Shown here piece by piece: positions 55,456-64,000 of a DNA stretch of 64,000 nt; the first letter of the stretch is position 1, and each line of letters opens with the position of its first letter. A program made the position numbers and the translations under genes. The stretch comes from Ceratopteris richardii. Lineage: Eukaryota; Streptophyta; Polypodiopsida; Polypodiales; Pteridaceae. Location of the stretch: NCBI GenBank assembly GCA_020310875.1, contig CM035415.1:1-64000 (forward strand), read 5' to 3'. Under the pieces are notes generated by a model. That model did no database searches. It saw only the letters and a list, made by a program, of their open reading frames with translations, and had not been told where the DNA came from.

Positions 55456-57960
55456 GGATGTTTGAATCATGTTGCATGCAACATTGCTCTTCTATCTGAT
55501 TTGAAAAGTCCAAAGCATAGACATGAAGTGCAAACACGGGATGACACAAAGCACAATGTGCAGAAGATTGGTAATGTCAAAGCTTCCAATGGCAAGACAA
55601 ACATTCTAAGTAAGGTTCTCTATGTACCCACTATCACTAAAAACCTAATAAGTGTAGGCCAAATAGTTGAAAAAGGCTTGCAAGTTAGGTTCACCCAACA
55701 TGGAGCTTTTGTGGAAGATCCATGTCAAGGCTTCAAAAAGATAGCCCAAGGTGAGAAGCATGGTAGGCTCTTTACTTTTGAAGTAGCAGAAACCAGGAAC
55801 ATAGCTCTATTCAACTTTGGGTCTCAAACCCTAAGTGAGCTTGAAGTGTGGCATAAGAGGCTGGCTCATGTGAATGAAAGAACCTTGAAGGATATATGCA
55901 GGGATCAAAGTGTTCTAAGACTGCCGAACATATCAAAGCAACACATGATCAACAGGTGTGATGCATGTCAAATTGGGAAGGCACAAAGACAACCATTCAA
56001 CCACAAAGGCTACATCCACAACAACTTATTGGACTTAGTACATACAGATGTATGGGGACCAAGTCAAGAACCTTCATTGGTAGGATCAAGGTATTATGTC
56101 TCATTTATTGACGACCATAGTAGATGAATTGTTCTATACTTTATCAAGAGTAAGAATGAAGTGTTTGATTGCTTAAAGAAGTATCTTGCACATGTGGAAA
56201 ATCATACAGGTAGATCACCAAAGAAGCTCATATCTGATGGAGGGGGAGAATACTTCTCTAAAGATTTTGATGAGTTCTTGCAAGACCAAGGTATCAAAAG
56301 GGAAGTGACTACTAGGTACTCTCCTCAACTAAATGGAATTGCAGAGAGGAGAAACAAGACATTGGTTGGATCAGCCCGAACAATGCTTGAAGAAAAGAAG
56401 TTGCCACATTATCTACGGGCAGAAGCTATTTCAACTGCTGTGTACCTTGTCAATAGACTACCATCCAAATCACTTCAAGGTATGACTCCTTATGAAGCAT
56501 GGCATGGAAGAAAACCTAGTCTTGGACATTGCAAGGTTTTTGGTTGTTTAGCTTATGTTCATGTACCATCACAAATAAGAGGTAAGCTAGATGAAAGGGC
56601 AACAAAGGTAGTGTTTATTGGATATGATTCAACTCAAATGGGTTACAAGTTCTTCAATCCTTCAACCAAGCAATTCACTACAAGTAGAGATGTTGTGTTT
56701 GAAGAACACAGATCTTGGTATGATGAAGACAAATAAAAGGTAACACTACCATATCATCTTGATTTTGACTCTCATCAATTAGGAAGCAAGCATGATACAC
56801 AGGTCCATGATCCAAGAAGTGATACAGACGATGACCAAGATGAAAGGGAAAAGGATTACAAGCTATGGAAGTCAAGAGGCAAAGCAAATATGCAAGAGGT
56901 TGGAGAATGCTCCAAACAAGTACCTAGAAGATCAGCAAGAGAGAAGAAACAACCAGAAAGGTATGGATATGATTCCACATTTGTTAGGAAGCATTCAATA
57001 TACTTGGCAAAAAGCTCTATTTTAGAGGAACCCTCAACCTATGAAGAGGCAAAGGGGAACCCTAATTGGGAAAAGGCCATGAAAGAAGAGATAGATGCAT
57101 TGAAGGACATGGACACTTGGGATTTGGTTCCAATATCGCCAAATCAAAAGGTAATTGGTTGCATATGGGTATATAAAGTTAAAAGAAATTCAGATGGATC
57201 AGTTTGCAGGTACAAGGCAAGATTAGTTGCCAAAGGATGCTCACAAACTCATGGTATAGACTATGAGGAAACATTCTCACCAGTTGCAAAGATGACTACA
57301 ATCAGGACATTGATAAGTGTAGCTGCTACAAGGAATTGGAGACTCCTCCAACTTGATGTGAAAAATGCATTCTTAAATGGTTGGATAAGTGAAGAGGTAT
57401 ACATGTCACAACCACCAGGTTTTGAAAACCCTAATCATCCATCTTATGTTTGCAGACTTAAGAAAGCATTGTATGGATTGAAACAAGCGCCTAGAGCTTG
57501 GAATTATAGGTTGGTTACATATCTTCAAGATCAAGGGTTCAAAGTTAGTAGCTCAGATCCTTCTCTATTCATCAAAAGGGATCACAATGAGGTTATCTAT
57601 CTATGTGTATATGTAGAAGATATTATTGTGACAGGTGATGATCTAAATGACATTCAAAGAATCAAGAGACACATGCAAGAGGAGTTCAAAATCAGTGACC
57701 TAGGTGAGCTCACATATTTCCTAGGTATGCTGGTGATATATACAGATGAAGGAATGTATTTAACTAAAAGAAGATACATTCAAGATCTTCTTCTCAAGCT
57801 CAAAATGGAGAACACTAAACCTGCAGGTACACCTTTGGAGATGAATCATAAACTAAGTGTTTATGAAGGTAAGAAAATTGAAGACATTAAAGAATATCAA
57901 AGCTTGGTAGGTAGCTTGATATATGCTACTCATACAAGGGTAGACATCTCATATAGTGTG
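55456..57960 (+). pseudogene. Copia A protease-integrase-reverse transcriptase, broken
   Basis: This continues the gag-pol frame. The protease C-terminal part and integrase zinc domain (HKRLAHVNE, CDACQIGK) run to about 55980. The integrase core (HTDVWGP, FIDDHSR, then TGA at 56125-56127 where Trp is expected; SDGGGEYF) follows to about 56730. A TAA lies at 56734-56736. The RT then follows (LDVKNAFLNGW about 57350, LYGLKQAPRAW about 57470). The catalytic box at 57610-57624 is YVEDI, with Glu replacing the first Asp of YVDDI. The frame is cut by insertion of element B after TRVDISYSV. The product would copy and integrate the element, and is clearly dead here. Confidence 0.88.
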
Positions 57961-59012
57961 TGTTGGTGCAATTCACAAGCCTACACATTTGGCTTGAAGG
58001 ATACTTTGAAGTCTATACACATATGGAGAAGCATAGGAACTCATGTTAGTGGTTAATTACAAATTTATCTCATTGTAAAAGTCACATTTGACTTGGAATC
58101 TTTGTAAACACCTACCTAAATGAATTTGTGGAAAAATTTAACTCTGATTGAAGGAATATCTCCTAGAATATAGAGGCTTGATCATAGGGAGCCAAAATTT
58201 GAATTTGAATTCAAATTTTTACTTAGTCACTATAAAAGTGATCATGAAAAAGTCACGGTTAGAACTCATCACTTCCGAGCTTCTCATTAGCGTTTCTGAG
58301 TGTATGTGAGGCTTACACTGTAGCCCACACCTATCTACACCATTAGGCAATGATATTCATGCCAATGGCATTCTATACAAGTGTTCATTAATACATATAT
58401 TCACATTGTTCATTTCTAAGTTCTTTGTCATACTACTTGAAAGTCTATCAACTTGTGGAGTGCATATCTCAGTCATTTCTCCACCAAACTCAAAGATCTA
58501 AAGCTTTTTGGAACCAGTTCAAAGTGTTCTACGTGCTATCAAAATTTTAAGAGATCTGTTCAGCCATTTTAGAGAAAAGCTCATCGAGGTGATCACTGGT
58601 CAAAGTCTGCAACAGTCTAAAAAATTGGGGGTAAAGGTTTACTTGCTAAATTGATTTCTCTTAGCATAGTTAATCTTTTTACATCAGTCCACTTTTAATA
58701 GTTAGGTTACTAAGCTAATTAGATACCCCTAAAAGGAGTTTTTCTAACTCCTACTGTGTTTGTCATACTGAGCAAAAGATCCAGCAGATGTCAAGACATA
58801 AATAGAAAGTTTTCTTGAGATCTTGAGGTTCAAAGTTATCTGTTTTGATTCAACCTTTGCACATATCATTTCCAAAGTACATAGGCCATTTTATGGTGTC
58901 ATTGGAAAGCTAAGGAGGTCCACTTATCAAGTCTGAAGCATCAGAGGGCTGGTACAAAGCAGGTTTTGGCAATACCTACTCAATCTCTTGGAGTGTCCAT
59001 CCATCTTTCCCA
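57961..59012 (+). repeat. Copia B 5' LTR
   Basis: Begins TGTTGGTGCAATTC and ends near CCCA before the primer site, about 1052 bp. The first 456 bp align without gaps with 63287-63742, and I counted about 15 differences (roughly 3%). TATAAAAG lies at 58231-58238, within the near-palindrome TCACTATAAAAGTGA. Confidence 0.85.
58231..58238 (+). promoter_or_regulatory. TATA box in copia B 5' LTR
   Basis: TATAAAAG, about 270 bp into the LTR, is conserved in the 3' LTR copy at 63557-63564. It sits in a short inverted repeat. Confidence 0.5.
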
Positions 59013-59016
59013 ACTG

Positions 59017-59030
59017 TGGTATCAAAGCAA
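59017..59030 (+). other. Primer binding site of copia B
   Basis: TGGTATCAAAGCAA is a near match to the initiator-tRNA-type primer site (TGGTATCAGAGC), four bases after the LTR end. Confidence 0.75.
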
Positions 59031-59041
59031 ACTATGGTAAA

Positions 59042-62000
59042 ATGGGAGATGGTTTTCCTTCATTTATTGATAAATTGGGCAGGAACAACTATCAGGCATG
59101 GTCTCTAAGGATGAAGAACTACCTACAAGGAAGGAGTCTTTATGGATATATCTCAGGAGATGAGGAATTGCCCTCATTCAAAACAAGAGGATTGCCAACA
59201 AAGGAAGAACATGAAAAGATCAACACATGGTGTGCTAAGGATGCATTAGTAAAGTCTTATTTACTCAACTCCATCTCTGATTTTCTTTTGCCACATATTA
59301 GGAACTTTAAGACATCCCAAGCAACTTGGGAAACCTTGTCATCTTATTTCTCTTCCAACACAAGGGCTAGAAAAAACCAGTTGTGGATTGAATTCATGAC
59401 ATTAAGGAAGAAACCTAAGCAAGTTGTTTCAGAGTTTGTGACCAAGATTAAAGATGTAGCAGATCAGTTAGCAAGAATAGGAGAAGAGATTGAAGAAGAG
59501 CAGATTGTAAGGCAAGTGATCAATGGGATGAAAGCTGATGACAAATGGGAAAGCTTCACCACTGCCATGGACCTTTACATGGACATGCAAATTCCAAATC
59601 TTACAACTCTCATGGGACAATTGTTCATTCATGAAGCAAAGCTCAACAAGAATGGAGACACATCCAAAGGTAATAACTCCTCTACCCTATACACTGATAA
59701 GAAGTCCAAAGATAAAGGCAAGAACAAGAAGGTGGAAGATGAAGGCACTACCTCCCAAGCCAACTATGCAGGGAGAGGTAGATCATCAAGAGGAAGGGGC
59801 AGAGGAGGTAAGCAAGGTAGGGGGAGATCCTATAACTCCTCTCCATGCAACATTTGTGGTTTATCAAATCATACTACAGATGAGTGTTTCACGAACTACA
59901 AGAATCAAAGAGGAAGAGGATATCAAAGAGGTGGATACTCACAGTCAAGGGGTAGACTCAACCATCACCAAGGCTACAACAACAACTACAACAACAATTA
60001 CAATGGCAACTACCAAGGAGGATTCAAATCGAGAAAGGACTACAACAACTATACAGAAGAGCAGGATGATTCTCTTCTGATCATGAACATGACTTCAAAA
60101 TTAGGTACAAATGATGACCACCTATTCTACATTGACTCAAGATGCTCAAATCATGTGGCTGGCAATGTAGCACTACTCTCTGATCTTGAGGAACCAAAAG
60201 GTAAGCATCAACTCCAAACAGGTGATGACACCAAGCACTCAGTAGTTAAAGTTGGAAATGTTAAGACTTGTGATGGAAATCAGAACTTGTTGAGTAGGGT
60301 TCTCTATGTACCAACCATTACCAAAAATTTGATGAGTGTTGGACAGATTGTGGAGAAAGGTTTGCATGTTAGATTCAACCAATTTGGAGCATTTGTGGAG
60401 GATCCAAGGCATGGGTTCAAGAGGATTGCTAAAGGAGAAAAATCAGGTAGACTTTTCACTTTTGAGCTAGAAGACACAAAGAATATTGCACTATATAGTT
60501 ATAAAGATCAAACACTTTCATAGCTTGAGATTTGGCACAAAAGATTAGGGCATGTAGGAGAAAGAACCTTGAAGCAGATATGTAGGGATCAATGTGTAAT
60601 TGGAATACCAAATGTTTCCAAACAACACATGATATATAAATGTAGTGCTTGTCAATTTGGGAAGTCTCACAGGTTTCCCTTCTCAAGGACAGGTTACATG
60701 CATGAAGACTACCTAGAACTTTTCCATACAGATGTATGGGGACCAAGTAAAGACCCCTCAATCTCAGGATCAAGGTACTATGTATGTTTTATTGATGATT
60801 ATAGCAGGTGGATTGTTTGTACTTCATGAAGCACAAGGATGAGGTGTTTAATTGCTTTAAAAAATATCTTGCACTTGTTGAGAATCAGACAGGGAAGAAT
60901 TTGAAGAGGCTAAGGTCAGATGGAGGAGGTGAGTACTTCTCCAATGAGTTTGAAAACTTCTTGCAGGACAGAGGTATTAAAAGAGAAATCACCACAAGGT
61001 ATATACTCCTGAACAGAATGGGGTAGCTAAGAGAAGAAATAGGTTGATTGTTGAGACAGCTAGGTCTATGTTGAATGAAAAAAGGTTACCTAACTATCTA
61101 TGGGCAGAGAGTGTTTCTACTGCCACTTATCTCATAAACAGGTTACCATCTAAGTCACTTGATGGGATGACACCCTATGAAGCATGGCATGGTAAGAGAC
61201 CCTCACTAGACCATTGCAGGATATTTGGATGTGTAGCATATGTACACATTCCTTCTCAGATAAGAGGTAAGCTAGATCCTAAGGGTGAGAAGTGCATCTT
61301 TATTGGATATGATCTGAATAAAAAAGGATACAAGTTTTACAACCCTTCAAATAAGGGATTCATGGTTAGTAGAGATGTTGTATTTGATGAAAATGATTCT
61401 TGGTATGAGAATGAATGCAGGAAGTTTAAACTACCCTATGATTTGGAAGAGGAATTTCCAAGTCTTGAAAAGGAGGAACCTACTCAGAATGAAGACTCAA
61501 ATTCAGATGATGAAGATGTTATCAACCTTGAAGAGTTCAAGGCATGGAAGTCCAAGGGCAAAATGAAGATGAAGAAACTTGAAGACATACCTGAATCTTC
61601 AACTCAATCAATCAAAAGATCACAAAGAGAGAGCAAAAAACCTATTAGATATGGGTATGATACATCTCTTGTTACTAAACACTCTGTTTATCTTGCCAAA
61701 GATTTGTCAATTGAAGAACCAGGATCATATGAAGAAGCCATAACCAAGACAGAATGGAAAGAAGCTATGGATGAGGAGATTGAAGCACTCAAGGAGAGTG
61801 ACACATGGGAGCTAGTACCAAGTAAGGAGTCCATGAAGGTAATAGGATCCGGATGGATCTATAAACTTAAAAGAAATTCTGATGGGTCAATCAATAGGTA
61901 CAAAGCCAGATTGGTAGCCAAGGGTTTTGCACAAACCCAAGGTATTGACTATGAAGAGACATTCTCACCTGTGGCCAAGATGCCAACTATCAGAGTGTTG

Positions 62001-63246
62001 GTGAGTGTAGCTGCATCAAAAAATTGGAACATGTACCAATTGGATGTCAAGAATTCTTTCTTGAATGGATGGATTTCAGAGGAGGTATATATGTCACAAC
62101 CTCCTGGCTATGAGGACCCTAACAAGGTATCTTATGTGTGCAAATTGAATAATTCCTTATATGGACTAAAGCAAGCACCTAGGGCATGGAATCACAGGTT
62201 GACCACTTACCTTCAAGACCAAGGTTTTATGATGAGTAAGGCAAATACTTCTCTATTCATCAAGAGAAGTAATTCAGAGGTAATATACCTATGTGTTTAT
62301 GTTGATGACATCATACTTACATGTAATGATGTTAATGGAATTAGGCAAACCAAGAGCCAGATGATGAAGGAATTCAAGACCAATGATCTTGGTCTACTAA
62401 AGTATTTTCTTGGACTTGAGTTAGTCTATACTAACTCAGGAATATACATTATTCAAAAAAAGTACATACAGGATATGTTGAAAAAGTTTCATTTGCGGGA
62501 TGCCAAAGTTGCAAAAACTCCAATGGAGGTAAACCTAAAACTAAGTGCCCATGAAGGTGATGAAATTGATGATGTTAGAGGTTACCAAAGCATAGTTGGA
62601 AGCTTGAACTATGCTACCTTAACAAGGATTGATATTGCATATGGAGTTCGTGTGCTAAATCAGTTTATGCACAAGCCAAGGGTACCTCACCTAGAAGCTA
62701 CCAAAAGAATTCTAAAGTACCTCAATGGTACAGAACATCATGGTTTGTATTTCCCTTACACTTCAAACATTGATATCAAGATCTATTCAGATGCAGATTG
62801 GGCAGGATGCAAGGATGATAAGAGGAGCTCCTCTGGATACATTTCATTTGCAGGTGGCAAGCCAATATCATGGTCTTCAAAGAAGCAACCTATTTTTGCT
62901 TTATCCTCTACAAAGGTAGAATATAGAGGACTGGCTAATGCCACCCAAGAAGCCATATGGATCATGCTATTGTATACAGAATTGGGTTTATGTGCTAGGT
63001 CACCAATAATCTTTGAAGATAATACAAGCTCACTTCACCTTGTAGCTAATCCTATCTATCATGCTAGGACCAAACACATAGAAGTCCATTAGCATTATGT
63101 GAGAGAGAAATTATTGAGTAAAGATATTCAGCTAACCTATGTATCAACCAACATGCAATGTGCAGATTTGTACCAAAGCTTTGGATGGAACGGATTTTTG
63201 CAGGTTCAAAGCAATGATTGGATTGCAGGATATACATGAAGATTGA
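59042..63246 (+). pseudogene. Copia B gag-pol polyprotein, lightly broken
   Basis: Start at the ATG 59042 (MGDGFPSFIDKLGRNNYQAW); a longer upstream frame crosses the primer site and is ignored. Order: gag; zinc knuckle CNICGLSNHTTDEC (about 59847); protease box at 60133 with DSR instead of DSG; TAG at 60521-60523; integrase HKRLGHV / CSACQFGK and FHTDVWGP, FIDDYSRW, SDGGGEYF. A frameshift lies near 60815 and a ~2-base insertion near 61000. RT follows with LDVKNSFLNGW, LYGLKQAPRAW and intact YVDDI (about 62300). RNase H has YSDADWAGCKDDKRSSSGY. TAG at 63090-63092, a frameshift near 63170, and the final stop at 63244-63246 complete it. About 1400 codons, normal for copia; not functional as it stands. 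Confidence 0.88.
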
Positions 63247-63272
63247 AGATGAAGACCAAGCCAAAATGTTTG

Positions 63273-63286
63273 GCTTGAAGGGGAGC
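63273..63286 (+). other. Polypurine tract of copia B
   Basis: GCTTGAAGGGGAGC lies immediately before the 3' LTR start TGTTGGTGC, the expected site for plus-strand priming. Confidence 0.75.
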
Positions 63287-63742
63287 TGTTGGTGCAATTC
63301 ACAAGCCTACACATTTGGCTTGAAGGATACTTTGAAGTCTATACACATATGCAGAAGCATAGGAACTCATGTTAGTGGTTAATTACAAATTTATCTCATT
63401 GTAAAAGTCACATTTGACTTGGAATCTTTGTAAACACCTAACTAAATGAATTCTTGGAAAAAGTTAACTCTGATTGAAGGAATATCTCCTAGAATATAGA
63501 GGCTTGATCATAGGGAGCCAAAATTTGAATTTGAATTCAAAATTTTACTTAGTCACTATAAAAGTGATCATGAAAAAGTCGCGGTTAGAACTCATCACTT
63601 CGGAGCTTTTCATTAGCGTCTCTGAGTGTGTGTGAGGCTTACACTCTATCCCACACCTATCTACACCATTAGGAAATGATATTCATGCCAATGGCATTGT
63701 ATACAAGTGTTCATTAATACATATATTCACATTGTTCATTTC
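63287..63742 (+). repeat. Copia B 3' LTR, truncated
   Basis: Only the first 456 of about 1052 bp remain. Similarity to the 5' LTR stops after TTCATTTC, and the next bases (CGCAAGAACCAAGC) encode element A's ARTKHIEVHYHF. No target-site duplication is possible because the LTR end is missing. Confidence 0.88.
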
Positions 63743-63926
63743 CGCAAGAACCAAGCACATAGAAGTCCATTACCACTTCATCAGGGAGAAGCTCATGGCA
63801 AAGGAGATTGACATTTCTTTTGTTCCAACTGAAAAGCAAGTAGCAGATATGATGACGAAGGCACTTGATGGAGTAAAGCTTTGTAGATTCAAAGCTATGG
63901 CAGGTATTCAACCTATCAAAGAATGA
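63743..63926 (+). pseudogene. C-terminal end of copia A pol
   Basis: The frame ARTKHIEVHYHFIREKL, VPTEKQVADMMTKAL, CRFKAM ends at the stop 63924-63926. It corresponds to the last ~60 residues of copia RNase H. Compared with element B, about 430 bp of RNase H coding sequence between A's YSV (57960) and this point are missing. Confidence 0.88.
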
Positions 63927-63944
63927 AGACTCAAGCATACTTTA

Positions 63945-63958
63945 GCTTGAGGGGGAGC
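63945..63958 (+). other. Polypurine tract of copia A
   Basis: GCTTGAGGGGGAGC directly precedes the 3' LTR. Confidence 0.75.
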
Positions 63959-64000
63959 TATTGGAACATCAAGCTTACACTATGCTTGAGGTGGATTTGA
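63959..64000 (+). repeat. Copia A 3' LTR, first 42 bases
   Basis: Matches 53304 onward, but the terminal TG is TA (G to A), so the canonical LTR end is lost in this copy. It continues beyond the window. Confidence 0.85.

Larger units (their letters stand above)
57961..63742 (+). mobile_element. Ty1/copia LTR retrotransposon B, nested in A
   Basis: A related but distinct copia element in the same orientation as its host. It comprises 5' LTR 57961-59012, primer site 59017, gag-pol 59042-63246, polypurine tract 63273-63286 and a 3' LTR from 63287 that is truncated at 63742. The truncated 3' LTR is followed not by the rest of the LTR but by the end of element A's pol. It is less decayed than A, which fits a younger age. 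Confidence 0.92.
53304..64000 (+). mobile_element. Ty1/copia LTR retrotransposon A (decayed, extends past the window)
   Basis: The 5' LTR starts at TGTTGGAACATCAAGC inside a satellite core, directly after CCTTAGTAATTGT. Order: 5' LTR, primer site, gag, protease, integrase, RT, partial RNase H (copia order), then the nested element B, the end of pol, a polypurine tract and the start of the 3' LTR, which continues beyond 64000. The coding region has many stops. The RT active-site box reads YVEDI. Its target-site duplication cannot be checked because the 3' end is outside the window. Confidence 0.93.

Noticed and set aside
1-64000. tRNA genes, riboswitches, bacterial promoters or an intact rRNA gene
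   Set aside because: No cloverleaf with A and B boxes or intact rRNA was recognised by eye; only the rRNA relics listed.

Overview
The window is nuclear DNA of a land plant and is almost entirely repetitive. The evidence is an L1-type LINE with a plant-style ORF1, two Ty1/copia LTR retrotransposons of plant type, GT-AG introns, degenerate nuclear 26S and 5S rRNA pieces, and a decay pattern (CAG to TAG, CGA to TGA, CpG loss) expected of cytosine-methylated plant heterochromatin. The 5S relic lies downstream of the 26S relic on the same strand. That arrangement is typical of bryophytes and some other, mostly non-angiosperm, lineages, so a non-angiosperm is plausible, but the species cannot be fixed from this window. 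No intact cellular protein-coding gene was found.

Layout. (1) 1-22139 is a giant inverted repeat: a left arm (1-10975), a 220-bp unpaired spacer (10976-11195) and a right arm (11196-22139). Read outward from the centre, each arm holds a diverged satellite block with TCGCGA-type palindromes, a 26S rRNA 3'-end relic, a short tandem repeat, a 5S rRNA relic, a (CA)n-rich minisatellite, a GC-rich minisatellite split by a 6.2-kb LINE with a 15-bp target-site duplication, a short LTR-like stretch, and the first unit of the main satellite. The arms are nearly identical. I saw only a few substitutions, and the net 31-bp length difference falls inside the poly-G/poly-C minisatellite. (2) 22140-53303 is a complex satellite array of about 38 units, mostly 640-820 bp. 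Each unit has a conserved core of about 235 bp plus a cluster of imperfect copies of the 16-bp palindrome GTCTATCGCGATAGAC. The array has signs of higher-order repetition (about 3.86 kb). It is interrupted at about 23.57-29.55 kb by a unique segment holding decayed multi-exon coding sequences on both strands and two foldback MITE-like hairpins. (3) 53304-64000 is a decayed copia element (A) inserted in a satellite core. A younger copia element (B, 57961-63742) is nested in its reverse transcriptase/RNase H region. B's 3' LTR is cut short and the adjoining part of A's RNase H is missing.

Inferred order of events: rDNA relic and minisatellite; LINE insertion into the minisatellite; inverted duplication (or an assembly fold-back) giving the palindrome; satellite amplification; insertion of copia A; nesting of copia B; then a deletion across the B/A junction. 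The most unusual material is the self-complementary satellite, the related but distinct TCGCGA-centred families in the LINE 5' region and at the palindrome centre, and the palindrome carrying a linked 26S-5S rDNA relic. Coordinates of repeat boundaries are by eye and may be off by a few bases to tens of bases.
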